Made by a program: the position numbers and the translations under genes. Positions 7,188 to 15,755 of a stretch of DNA of 28,691 bases are shown in pieces (within the stretch, counting starts at the first letter, position 1; each line of letters begins with the position of its first letter). The stretch is from contig NATN01000004.1 of assembly GCA_002085355.1 (NCBI GenBank), forward strand, positions 1 through 28,691. Direction: 5' to 3'. The stretch comes from Candidatus Zhuqueibacterota bacterium 4484_87 (GTDB lineage Bacteria > Zhuqueibacterota > Zhuqueibacteria > Thermofontimicrobiales > Thermofontimicrobiaceae). The notes beneath the pieces were generated by a model, which had not been told where the DNA came from, ran no database searches, and was given only the letters and a program-made list of their open reading frames with translations.

Positions 7188-9128
7188 TTATGCTTCTTTA
7201 TCGTCAGAGTCCTCTTTTTGATATTTGCTTTCTCTAACTAAACGCTCGTATTCTTTTGGGTGATGATGTTTTAGATCTTCCAGAGAGATTTTCCCGTCCA
7301 TCCAAGTGATATTTAGCGGATAAACATCGGGATGAAAGATTACAAAGAACCAGTGCCAGACTAATATTGCCAGCGAAGCGAGCCATGCCTCATAATAATG
7401 TACGATTTCGGCTGCTTCAAAGAACCATCCGGGCAAGAAGCGAGCAAAAAACTCAGGAAACCAGAGCATAAAACCCGAGGCTCCCATAATGATTATACCC
7501 CAGATTAATGCGAGGTATTCTGCTTTTTCGCCATAATCAAAATGTCCAAATTTGGGCTTCTCTTTGCTCAAGCCAAAATGAAATTTGATATTTTGCCAGA
7601 AACAAATTAAATCATCTCTGTTTGGTAGCATAGCGATAAATTCTTCTCTCCCCTTTGTTGAGAAGATAAAATATCCTGCCTGAATCAATGAAATAACAAT
7701 CATTATAACCGCAGCAATACGGTGTAATGTGCTGCGTACGACCTCATCCATTCCTAAAGAATACAGCATCTTGACCCAAAAAGCATCTGGAAATTTTAAA
7801 GCAAAGCCAGTAACCGCCAATGTACCAAAACTTAAAATTAGCAAAAGATGCTGGTAAACTTCAAAAGATTGAAATCGTGGAACCAATTCGCTGTACTTTT
7901 TGGCACGATGTTTTTGCCGAATGTGATAAATGACGATCATTAAATTGTGCAAAAACATTCCGCCAATCACAAGAATAATCATCCATTTGTAGAAATTTTT
8001 TAAAAGATAAGCGATATAATTTCTATCTTTTAACCCAATTGGATGAACTTCAATTTTTGCAAATTCTGGGGTCGCATTTTCATGACATTGACCGCACGTC
8101 GTCACCAAATTTTTTGAATTTGTTGTGGCTAAAGAATCATTTGAATCTCTGATACTATGTGTTTCGTGGCAACTTGTGCAGGTTGCTGCATTCGGAGAAC
8201 CTTTCAGTACTGCTAAACCATGATAACTCCGGAAGTAAGATTCAAACCGGCGATAATCGAGGCCAAAACGAGACATTAATTGTTCAGAAGAATGACAACC
8301 GGCGCAAACTTTTGTGGCTTCTAATTCGGAATGTTTAAAATTGTCTTCATCAATATAACTTTTAATATTATGTTCTCCATGACAATCGATACAATTCGGC
8401 GATTCATGATGGCCGCGCTTCAACGAAAACCAGTGAACGCTTTGTGTGTAGTCTTCGGCTTCAGCCTCATGACAGGTTCCGCACGTCTCAGGAATATTAA
8501 GTTCGTTTAACTTTGATTCCGGATCCACGGCAGATTTAATATCATGGCTCCCATGGCAGACAATACAAGTTGCTACTTCAGCTTCAGGATCTTCCGCAAA
8601 AATTTTCCCATGCACGCTCTGGGCATAAAGTTTGACCGCAATTGATTGTTTGTAGCCGAATTGCCGCATGATATTTACATTGGAATGACAACTAGCACAG
8701 GTTTCTAATAGATGCTTCCCATAAACCAGCGAGCTACTATCTGTTACAGAATGTATATCATGCTTTCCATGGCAATTCCAACAGGTCGCCGCATTTTTTA
8801 TCCCTTCCCTTCTTCCTAACCCATGAATACTTTTTTCATATTCGTCATTGATGTCTTCATGACAGTTAGCGCAGGTTGGTTCCTTCAGTGGCAGACCATC
8901 CGGATGGTCCTCTGTTACCGCATGACAATCCACACAATCCAAACCCTCATGCACTGAACCCTTAAAATGATTAGCATCCACGAATAGAGACAATTCAACA
9001 GAATCACTTATTACTCGGGTGATTTCCGGATCAGAATGGCATTCCATGCATGTCTCATTATCCATCTGAGCGTAAACTAATCCAGAAAAAAGCAATAATA
9101 TCCACATCCAGATAAGCTTTTTCCACAT
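7188..9128 (-). CDS. CbcL-like fusion: 11-heme cytochrome c plus cytochrome b561/FdnI-like membrane domain
   Basis: 646 residues. A signal peptide (1-20, cleavage after VYA) is followed by eleven CxxCH motifs at roughly residues 27, 65, 86, 116, 144, 188, 216, 246, 275, 317 and 345. Several are followed by GxHxI, giving distal His ligands. Then come about five membrane helices (381-402, 424-444, 464-489, 537-556, 574-598). In or near the helices, histidines H394, H427, H469, H577 and H592 could ligate two b hemes. The tail HPDVYPLNITWMDG is typical of the FdnI/HydC-like b-type domain. This is the layout of Geobacter CbcL, an inner-membrane quinol oxidase used at low potential, although CbcL has fewer c hemes as I recall. 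Inferred role: quinol oxidation delivering electrons to periplasmic cytochromes. It is monocistronic, with its own terminator. Confidence 0.9.
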   Translation of the reverse strand: MWKKLIWMWILLLFSGLVYAQMDNETCMECHSDPEITRVISDSVELSLFVDANHFKGSVHEGLDCVDCHAVTEDHPDGLPLKEPTCANCHEDINDEYEKSIHGLGRREGIKNAATCWNCHGKHDIHSVTDSSSLVYGKHLLETCASCHSNVNIMRQFGYKQSIAVKLYAQSVHGKIFAEDPEAEVATCIVCHGSHDIKSAVDPESKLNELNIPETCGTCHEAEAEDYTQSVHWFSLKRGHHESPNCIDCHGEHNIKSYIDEDNFKHSELEATKVCAGCHSSEQLMSRFGLDYRRFESYFRSYHGLAVLKGSPNAATCTSCHETHSIRDSNDSLATTNSKNLVTTCGQCHENATPEFAKIEVHPIGLKDRNYIAYLLKNFYKWMIILVIGGMFLHNLMIVIYHIRQKHRAKKYSELVPRFQSFEVYQHLLLILSFGTLAVTGFALKFPDAFWVKMLYSLGMDEVVRSTLHRIAAVIMIVISLIQAGYFIFSTKGREEFIAMLPNRDDLICFWQNIKFHFGLSKEKPKFGHFDYGEKAEYLALIWGIIIMGASGFMLWFPEFFARFLPGWFFEAAEIVHYYEAWLASLAILVWHWFFVIFHPDVYPLNITWMDGKISLEDLKHHHPKEYERLVRESKYQKEDSDDKEA

Positions 9129-9200
9129 AATATGATATCCTCCATTTATGGCTTGTCAATTAGCAACAACGCAATTTGAACACGGATTGTCTGCTCGTTT

Positions 9201-9214
9201 TGTCATTCATGACA
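9201..9214. promoter_or_regulatory. Dyad TGTCAT-TC-ATGACA upstream of the CbcL-like gene
   Basis: A perfect 6+6 bp inverted repeat with a 2-bp centre, 73-86 bp before the start codon. It could be an operator. It does not match the FNR or CRP consensus, and no confident promoter is visible next to it. Confidence 0.3.
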
Positions 9215-9506
9215 TTTGTTGCAAATAAAAGTGCCTTTATTTTGCTTAACAAATTATCTGGAAACTTTTCTGCGCACGACAATGGTTTAAAAAACGATAT
9301 TCACATAAATTTTCAATATTAAGCACATCAATTCTCACAAAGTAGCCAGACTTAACTTATTGGCTATTTTAAAATTAACGATACATTTTAACGTCGCTAT
9401 AATAATATCAAAACACCTAATGTCTTTTTCAGCTAAAAGAAATGAACAAGGAGATATTCTGCTCATAAATTTATCATAAATGCCAATCAAGCAACTAACT
9501 CAGATA
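9215..9506. other. Gap after the receiver/GcvH genes
   Basis: Non-coding. A weak 6-bp stem TAGCCA/TGGCTA near 9341-9366 could end the module 2 transcript, but it has no good T run on the minus strand. A GG...GC pair near 9221-9235 resembles a sigma-54 promoter but has 11 instead of 10 intervening bases. Nothing firmer is seen. Confidence 0.3.
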
Positions 9507-10679
9507 TTAATCCTTCTCGAAAAAGTCATGAACAATCACATGAAAATCCTTGTCGTTCAAAGCACGCAGTTCGCCGATGTAAATCTTTCCATCTGCAGGA
9601 ATATTTTTTTCATCAACCGTCGATTTAACTGATTTTTTGACATATCCCTGCAATTTTTCCAGTTCTTCTTCAAAAAACTTAACCGCCTCCTTGCCAATTT
9701 TCAGGTTCTTAATGTCCTCGTCCAATTTTTCCGCATCTAACTGACAAATCCAATTTCCTTCATACGATGTAATTTCCAAACGATCAGGATATTCAATAAC
9801 AGCACCATTATTTTTTAACACCCGCCCTGTAATTGGAGATCGGAACGAGATGGTCTTTTGGCCTACGCGCACACTGAAAAGCAATTGGCCCTGCTTCACT
9901 TCCATCCCTGGATTTGGTGCATCAATCGCATCTATTTTGCCGATCAATTTATTTGCAAAGTCATCAACGCCAATATGTGCTTCGCCACTTTCGGTGAGTG
10001 CCGCCCAAGTGTGCCATGGTGCAATAAACACTCCGCCTGGGATGTAAAATTCGACAGTGTCTTTAATTTCTGGCTCGCCCACATGGGTAATGTGCACTCG
10101 CGATTTAAGTTGCTTGCGAATGCGTTCCTGACGCTGAATCAGAAATTTATCAACCATAGCAACCAATTCATCCTCAGTAAAGGGCTTTTGTACGTAATCC
10201 ATAGCACCGTATTTCATGGTTTCAACTGCGGACTCAACCGTGGCATACCCAGTAATAATGATGACATCAATATCAGGCCGCAAATGTTTTACTGCCTTGC
10301 AAACTTCTACACCATCCATTTCCGGCATTTTTAGATCTGTAAAAACAAAATCATAATGTCGTTTCTGGATCAGAGCTAAAGCTTCTTGTCCGGTTTCTAC
10401 GGTGTCAATCGAATAGCCGGCCAAAACAAGAATTTTACGAAAACTATCCAAAATAATTTCTTCATCATCAACTGCCAAAATTCGTGCTTTCGGGTTGGGC
10501 ACTTCAACACGTTTCAATGTTTTTGATTCATGGCTGAAGTCAAGCTGCAAATTTGTCTCGAGAGCTTCCTGACATAATTTGCGCATCTTTTTCTCTTCCG
10601 CTTTTTTAAGAATAGTACGAATAATAAGGTCGGTTATGATGAACAGAACCAAAGCAACAATCAATAAAAACACACCCAT
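9507..10679 (-). CDS. Membrane-anchored receiver fused to a GcvH-like domain
   Basis: 390 residues. An N-terminal hydrophobic anchor (1-22) leads to a charged linker and then a canonical receiver: D71/D72, phosphoacceptor D115, T143, K165. From about 213 to 300 there is a barrel-sandwich domain like glycine cleavage H protein (HTWAAL, GIDDFA-like GVDDFANKLIGKI, SPITGRV). The Lys that carries lipoate in GcvH is not at the aligned position (Gln274, with Lys275 next to it), so lipoylation is doubtful. A helical, charged tail (320-390) follows. There is no DNA-binding domain. It is the last gene of module 2, after a smaller protein of the same design and a heme-bearing kinase. Phosphorylation by that kinase and direct action on the membrane complex are inference. 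Confidence 0.85.
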   Translation of the reverse strand: MGVFLLIVALVLFIITDLIIRTILKKAEEKKMRKLCQEALETNLQLDFSHESKTLKRVEVPNPKARILAVDDEEIILDSFRKILVLAGYSIDTVETGQEALALIQKRHYDFVFTDLKMPEMDGVEVCKAVKHLRPDIDVIIITGYATVESAVETMKYGAMDYVQKPFTEDELVAMVDKFLIQRQERIRKQLKSRVHITHVGEPEIKDTVEFYIPGGVFIAPWHTWAALTESGEAHIGVDDFANKLIGKIDAIDAPNPGMEVKQGQLLFSVRVGQKTISFRSPITGRVLKNNGAVIEYPDRLEITSYEGNWICQLDAEKLDEDIKNLKIGKEAVKFFEEELEKLQGYVKKSVKSTVDEKNIPADGKIYIGELRALNDKDFHVIVHDFFEKD

Positions 10680-10708
10680 TTTCTTCTCCTTTATTTTATC
10701 TTGCTATT

Positions 10709-11500
10709 TTACTGATTGCAAACCATCAAGTGATTTATTTCATAATTTAAATTTTGTGGAACGATAATGTATAGCCATCCCTGAAAATAGGGATCTTTCT
10801 CCACAATAAGCGGATCAGAAGTCAATTGGTCATTTATACGAATAATCTGGCCGCTCAATGGCGTAATGACCGGATGTATTAATCCGTTTTCTGCTTCAAT
10901 TTCCGCACAGGAGAATCCCTGCTTTATTTCGCTTTCCAATGGCAATAAATTAATTTTGATAATAGCCCCAATGATCTTCAAGAATAGAAAAGAAACACCT
11001 ATTTTTACCGATCCATCACGATCGACAAAACACCAGGATGCATAACCAAGACTTTTGTACTGGGAGGGACAAGGTACAATCAAAGAGTTCGTATTTGATT
11101 TTGCGTTTTGAGTTTTTTTTGTGGCCTCGACATATCTAAAGCCCCTATAAAGCGAGCTCAATAATTCATCGGCTGTAAATGGTTTTGGCAAATAATCAAT
11201 AGCTCCAAAATCTAAAGATTTTACAGCATTTTCAACAGTGGCGCAGCCGGTAATCATAATGACCGGCAACGGATTATGAATTTCATTAAGCTTTTCTAAA
11301 AATTGAAAGCCATCCATATCAGGGAGTTTAATATCACAGAGACACAGATCGTACGCGTTTTTAGTGGCAAGATTAAATCCCTGAGTGGCATCTGCAGCAG
11401 TAGCCACTTCCCAGCCTTCTGAGCCAGCCACTCGTTTGATTGCTTCTAAAATTACCGGCTCATCGTCAATTGCTAACAAATATTTTTTGCTTTTGTCCAT
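10709..11500 (-). CDS. Receiver fused to a GcvH-like domain (soluble)
   Basis: 263 residues. The receiver (1-125) has D12/D13, phosphoacceptor D56, T84 and K106. A linker follows, then a GcvH-like domain at about 148-225 (YASW, DGSVKIGVSF, TPLSGQI). The lipoate-attachment Lys is replaced: Gly206 occupies the aligned position. It lies 8 bp after the kinase stop and 29 bp before the next receiver/GcvH gene, so all are cotranscribed. It lacks the membrane anchor of its neighbour and has no output DNA-binding domain. It is probably the kinase's direct partner, possibly in competition or relay with the larger paralogue. The output is unknown. Confidence 0.83.
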   Translation of the reverse strand: MDKSKKYLLAIDDEPVILEAIKRVAGSEGWEVATAADATQGFNLATKNAYDLCLCDIKLPDMDGFQFLEKLNEIHNPLPVIMITGCATVENAVKSLDFGAIDYLPKPFTADELLSSLYRGFRYVEATKKTQNAKSNTNSLIVPCPSQYKSLGYASWCFVDRDGSVKIGVSFLFLKIIGAIIKINLLPLESEIKQGFSCAEIEAENGLIHPVITPLSGQIIRINDQLTSDPLIVEKDPYFQGWLYIIVPQNLNYEINHLMVCNQ

Positions 11501-11508
11501 TTTAAGCT

Positions 11509-13374
11509 CTAGCCTCTTTTTACAGGCAAATGAATGGTAAACGTTGTACCTTTACCTAGTTCACTCTCAACAGAAATCATTCCTTCGTGATTTTCTAAAA
11601 TTCCCCATATCACAGCCAGGCCCAGTCCCGTTCCTTGTTGACCTTTAGTGGTAAAAAATGGATCAAAAATTTTATCAACAATTTCTGGCGGAATACCGCA
11701 TCCCGTGTCGGAGATTTTGATTTCGATGTAATCGCGAGGACCTTGTTTTTCGATGTAATCCCAATGTTGCCACTGGCAATCATCGGTAAAACAACCCCGC
11801 AGTTGGCCCTTTCCTGGAATTTCAAGTAAATAGATCGGCATGCCGCATTTCGGACATTCCTCGTCTTTGTCAATGAGTGAAATATCGCATTTTGGACAAA
11901 GTATCTCAATAGGGGTATTATTTTTTAATGGTATTTCTGATCTGCAATGATTCCTGCCATAAATGGGATCCAGATAAACAAAGCTTTCTTTGCCATTTAT
12001 TTTTATTTTTAACTTGATTGATGGCAGCCCATCAATACGCATCTGTGCATCCATCAGATCGTGCCCTTTGGGACATAGAGCCTGTTTTATTTGCACTTTT
12101 CCATAAGGAGAAAGACGTACATGGGCAGTCTTAATAGAAATTTTTCCACCATTTGGCCCAATGGCTTGTTGAGCATTAACCAGTAAATTAGTAAACACTT
12201 GCTGCATCTGATTAGGGTCGATGTAAATGGTGGGTAAGCGGGGAGCATAATTTCTCTCAATTTGAATCTGATTGAGCGCAAGTTGATTCTCTGAAACCTT
12301 CAATGCTCTATCGATGACCTCATGGATATCAGAATGTACTTTCTTGGGAATGGACTGCCGAGCAAAGTCAAGTAATCCTTTGACAATTTCTCGGCTACGC
12401 ATGGTTTCCCGCACAATTACTTCCAGATCGCTATGTAGCTCATGTTGATTCTTCGTACGCTTTAACAGGAAACTGGCATAAGTCAAGATACCGGTCAAAG
12501 GATTATTGATTTCATGCGCAACGCCAGCAGCTAATCTTCCCAGAGAAGCCATTTTATCCGATTGAAACAGTTGTTGTCGAGCCTCGGCAAGTTTGCGTGT
12601 CATTTTATTGAATGACCGCGCTAGAATGCCCAATTCGTCATTACCTAAATCAGGAATTGTGTAGATTAAGTTACCAGACGCAACCTCTCTGGTAGCTGTC
12701 AATAATTTTTGTACCGGTCGATCCACAAATTTTTTAATTAGGAGCCATAGAATAATAGCCAATAAAAGAATAGCTAAAATAGCCAAGACGATCATTTCTC
12801 TGGTTACGGTGGAAATTTCTTGATCGACGTACCTTAAACAAACAGTCAAATCGAGCACACCCAGAACTTTTTGACTCTTGGGGTGGGCGTGACAATCTGC
12901 CTGCCAGCAAGAAGGTTCATTATAAATAGGATTAATAACGCCCATAATTCTGGTTGAATCAGGATGAAGGCGATAAATGCGCACTCTTTTAGAAATGGAG
13001 AGCTTTTCTAAAGGCTGATCCGATTCATGGCAGGAGTAACAGGCTTCGGCCTTTTTATCCAGAATCATGCCGATTTGTGAACTATCGGCGGCGTACATTA
13101 CTTTACCTTCTTTGTTCAAAATACGTACCTGCTTAACGCAGGCTTGTTTGCCAACCGTTCGAATGATTTCGTGAGTCACCTCGCGGTTGTTGCTTAGCAT
13201 CGCCACTTTAGTGCTGTTTTTTATGGTTTCGCTTTGCGTGTTTACAAAATTTTTAACCTGATTCATAACAAGATTAGATTGAGTTCTAAAGGTTAAAATC
13301 GCAAAACCAGTAAAAACAAGTGTGGCAACTACAGCGATTGCTAAAATCAATTTAAAAGAAATCTTATTGAACAT
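11509..13374 (-). CDS. Heme-binding sensor histidine kinase with a zinc-ribbon-like insert in the ATPase domain
   Basis: 621 residues. TM1 is about 9-30. The periplasmic domain carries two heme c motifs, CYSCH (112-116) and the unusual CX4CH motif CWQADCH (156-162). TM2 is about 193-213, HAMP about 214-267, and DHp has His287 (VAHEINNP). The ATPase N-box is NLLVNAQQAI (396-405), G1 is DTGCGIP (556-562) and G2 is GTGLGLA (581-587). Between N-box and G1, where only a few tens of residues are normal, about 130 extra residues occur. They contain C434, C477, a CPKC (493-496), a CPKCG (507-511), C528 and C533, resembling one or two zinc ribbons. It lies 7 bp after the 13-heme cytochrome gene and 8 bp before its receiver partner. 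It probably senses the redox state of the periplasmic chain. What the insert does is unknown. Confidence 0.92.
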   Translation of the reverse strand: MFNKISFKLILAIAVVATLVFTGFAILTFRTQSNLVMNQVKNFVNTQSETIKNSTKVAMLSNNREVTHEIIRTVGKQACVKQVRILNKEGKVMYAADSSQIGMILDKKAEACYSCHESDQPLEKLSISKRVRIYRLHPDSTRIMGVINPIYNEPSCWQADCHAHPKSQKVLGVLDLTVCLRYVDQEISTVTREMIVLAILAILLLAIILWLLIKKFVDRPVQKLLTATREVASGNLIYTIPDLGNDELGILARSFNKMTRKLAEARQQLFQSDKMASLGRLAAGVAHEINNPLTGILTYASFLLKRTKNQHELHSDLEVIVRETMRSREIVKGLLDFARQSIPKKVHSDIHEVIDRALKVSENQLALNQIQIERNYAPRLPTIYIDPNQMQQVFTNLLVNAQQAIGPNGGKISIKTAHVRLSPYGKVQIKQALCPKGHDLMDAQMRIDGLPSIKLKIKINGKESFVYLDPIYGRNHCRSEIPLKNNTPIEILCPKCDISLIDKDEECPKCGMPIYLLEIPGKGQLRGCFTDDCQWQHWDYIEKQGPRDYIEIKISDTGCGIPPEIVDKIFDPFFTTKGQQGTGLGLAVIWGILENHEGMISVESELGKGTTFTIHLPVKRG

Positions 13375-13381
13375 TTCCTGC

Positions 13382-14512
13382 CTACCTTTTTATAATTTTC
13401 CCCGGAATATCCTTTGGGAACGATTTGTCCTCATGGCATTCCGTGCATTGTGGCTTCGCATTGAAATTATGATTCAAATGGCAGGTTTCACAATCTATTT
13501 CTACATGATTTTCATCCAGTTGTACCCCTGTTACCGAATGACTAAACGCTCCTGATTGCCAATTTGCTTTGTGACAGCTATTGCAGTTCGTATTTAGAGC
13601 GCTGAACTCCACCTGATTTTTGTGACAGGTCTGACAGGTCAAATTTTGGTGAAAAACTTTTAATGGCCAGCCAGTTTTTGCATGATTAAATGGAGCCTTT
13701 TGCTCGATCCCATGACAATGCTCACAATTTTCGTCAATCGCCTTTTCATGGCAAGGCAGACAATTATCGTGTTCTAAGCTTATTTCCTTGGTTTTTGCAT
13801 CTGAAGCATGGCAATCGGCACAGGCATTATCCTTGTGGCAATTTTTACATGCCAGGCCAAAGGTGAAAATGTGTTGTTTATGATAAAAAGTAACAACCGG
13901 TGCTTCGTCATAATCACTCTTTAAGACATAAACTTCAGGTGTCTTTGGTACAGGATGGCGCTTCTTTGCCAGCTCGGCGAGCTGTTTTGGGCTTTGTGAA
14001 ATATCTTCGCTCGCTTTAGGATGACAGAAATAGCAATCCGATGTCTTACTCCAGTCGCTGTCCCAACTTCGATGACAATCAATGCATAATTGATGGTAAG
14101 CACCTTTCAACGATGGTCTTGACAAATCATTTAGCTGTCGTTCCGGTTTGTGGCATTCAATGCAAGGCTGCACCTTGCCTGGAGGGTTGTGATGATGACA
14201 AGATTCGCAACCTCCGAGCATTTCACCCATTTGTGCGTGCAGACGATGGGTAAAAACTGCCGGCGCATATTTGTTTTGTAATGTATCAATTATAAAAAGC
14301 GTCGGCGCATCTTCCACCGAATGATGTAATGTAATGCCTTCACGAATAAAATTTGGGGCGATTTTTAAACACGGTTCATTGTAGGTCGGTTTTTTACAAT
14401 AATGACATTCATCGCAACGCAACGGAAATTTTGCATGGTGACCTAATTGTTGCGCAAAGCTGACACTACTCAATACAAATAGAATGCCCAAAATAATCAT
14501 CATTCTTTTCAT
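13382..14512 (-). CDS. Periplasmic 13-heme cytochrome c of module 2
   Basis: 376 residues with a Sec signal peptide (cleavage near SFA-QQ) and thirteen CxxCH motifs: CDECH, CESCH, CIECH, CIDCH, CYFCH, CKNCH, CADCH, CLPCH, CEHCH, CQTCH, CNSCH, CETCH, CTECH. Many free His residues could be sixth ligands, as in class III-type multiheme cytochromes. Two extra cysteines near heme 1 (CHYC and NEPCLK) are shared with the module 1 cytochrome. The ATG overlaps the NrfD stop by 4 bp. Together with the ferredoxin and NrfD it forms an Hmc/Nhc-like trans-membrane redox unit, in which it would take electrons from the quinone module into the periplasm. Confidence 0.94.
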   Translation of the reverse strand: MKRMMIILGILFVLSSVSFAQQLGHHAKFPLRCDECHYCKKPTYNEPCLKIAPNFIREGITLHHSVEDAPTLFIIDTLQNKYAPAVFTHRLHAQMGEMLGGCESCHHHNPPGKVQPCIECHKPERQLNDLSRPSLKGAYHQLCIDCHRSWDSDWSKTSDCYFCHPKASEDISQSPKQLAELAKKRHPVPKTPEVYVLKSDYDEAPVVTFYHKQHIFTFGLACKNCHKDNACADCHASDAKTKEISLEHDNCLPCHEKAIDENCEHCHGIEQKAPFNHAKTGWPLKVFHQNLTCQTCHKNQVEFSALNTNCNSCHKANWQSGAFSHSVTGVQLDENHVEIDCETCHLNHNFNAKPQCTECHEDKSFPKDIPGKIIKR

Positions 14513-15753
14513 TGTATTACTCCCCGAATTGCGTATTTGGCTTTGGCGCTCACACCTTTTAAAGGAACAGAAATCACAGGAAAAATCATAACGAGCGCCC
14601 TGTACAATAAAATTTCAATAGCAATAAAACCAACTGTAACAGAAATTTCGCCAATTGATGGCCAATATTGTTGCAAAATGTATGGTGGTTTATATGCTAT
14701 AATAAAAACATTAAAGCGATTTAAAGCAACTCCGAATATAACCAAAAGCGAAGCTATGTAAAGAAGCGTTCTTGAATGCAGGACTTTATCCCAAAAAAAC
14801 ATGCGCAACGGAATGATGACCCCGAATAATATTTCAATGACCCACATAATGGTCTGCAAGTTGATTTCATTTAAATAAACATACGTTCCGCGAATGACCA
14901 TATCTCCTAATTTAAAGGCAAGGTAAACACTTAAAATCGGGCCAATAAATCTGGCTAATTTACGCAGTACATCCATCTCTGGTTTTAACCCGAGCGAGCG
15001 TGATGCTGTCAAGGATTCCATGATGACCATTGGGAATCCGACAGAAAAAGCTGACAGTAAAAAAAGTAATGGCGAAATAGGGGTTTGCCAAAGCGGATGG
15101 ACTTTTTTGCCAGCAATTAGCATCAAAGTGCCCAACGAAGATTGGTGCAGACAGGAGAGAACCACACCCAAAATAATGAAGAAAAACATGGTTTTACCTA
15201 AAAAGGAATCCGCGAAACGAAGGAAACCATCAATAGGCTTATTCAAAAATTTTAAAATACCTTTTAAATGCACGCGTCCAATAAATCGTTCATTGACAAT
15301 GGGAAAAAATTCAACGTACAGCGTGGCAAGGTAAGTCATCACGCAAATACCTACTTCGAATAAAACGGAATTACTATTCCCCATAATAGGCACATGCCAG
15401 ATATTATAATAGCGACCAAGATCAAACATGACGCCAAGCCCCACAAAAGTGTATCCCAACATGGCTGTCATAATAGCCGGACGCACCAACACATGGAAAT
15501 CTTCCCGATAAAAAATATGGACAAGAGCTGACGTTGTAAATCCACCTGCGGCTAAAGCGACTCCTGCGGCTACATCAAGACCGATCCAAATTCCCCATGG
15601 AAACTGGTTGTTCAGATTTGTTACAGCTCCCAAGCCAAATCCGAAACGCAAAATGCTCCAGATAATACCATTAGCCGCTAATATTAATAAAATAATAACT
15701 CCCTTGCTCAAGAAAGGCCTTTTTATTGGCTGCGGTTTAAAATATTCTTCCAT
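14509..15753 (-). CDS. NrfD/PsrC/HmcC-like membrane subunit, module 2
   Basis: 414 residues from the ATG at 15753. A GAGGAGG ribosome site eight bases upstream decides this start over an in-frame ATG at 15792 that would overlap the ferredoxin gene by 37 bp. About eight to ten hydrophobic segments are present and no cofactor motif. It shares WGIWIGLDVAAGVALAAGG and VLSCLHQSSLGTLM with the module 1 paralogue at 733-1920, so the two modules come from a duplication or common transfer. It would be the quinone-reactive subunit working with the four-cluster ferredoxin upstream and the 13-heme cytochrome downstream. Confidence 0.93.
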   Translation of the reverse strand: MEEYFKPQPIKRPFLSKGVIILLILAANGIIWSILRFGFGLGAVTNLNNQFPWGIWIGLDVAAGVALAAGGFTTSALVHIFYREDFHVLVRPAIMTAMLGYTFVGLGVMFDLGRYYNIWHVPIMGNSNSVLFEVGICVMTYLATLYVEFFPIVNERFIGRVHLKGILKFLNKPIDGFLRFADSFLGKTMFFFIILGVVLSCLHQSSLGTLMLIAGKKVHPLWQTPISPLLFLLSAFSVGFPMVIMESLTASRSLGLKPEMDVLRKLARFIGPILSVYLAFKLGDMVIRGTYVYLNEINLQTIMWVIEILFGVIIPLRMFFWDKVLHSRTLLYIASLLVIFGVALNRFNVFIIAYKPPYILQQYWPSIGEISVTVGFIAIEILLYRALVMIFPVISVPLKGVSAKAKYAIRGVIQ

Positions 15754-15755
15754 GG

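Noticed and set aside
9215..9240. GG...GC pair resembling a sigma-54 promoter before the CbcL-like gene
   Set aside because: There are 11 bases between the GG and GC instead of 10, and the nearby dyad would lie downstream of the start.
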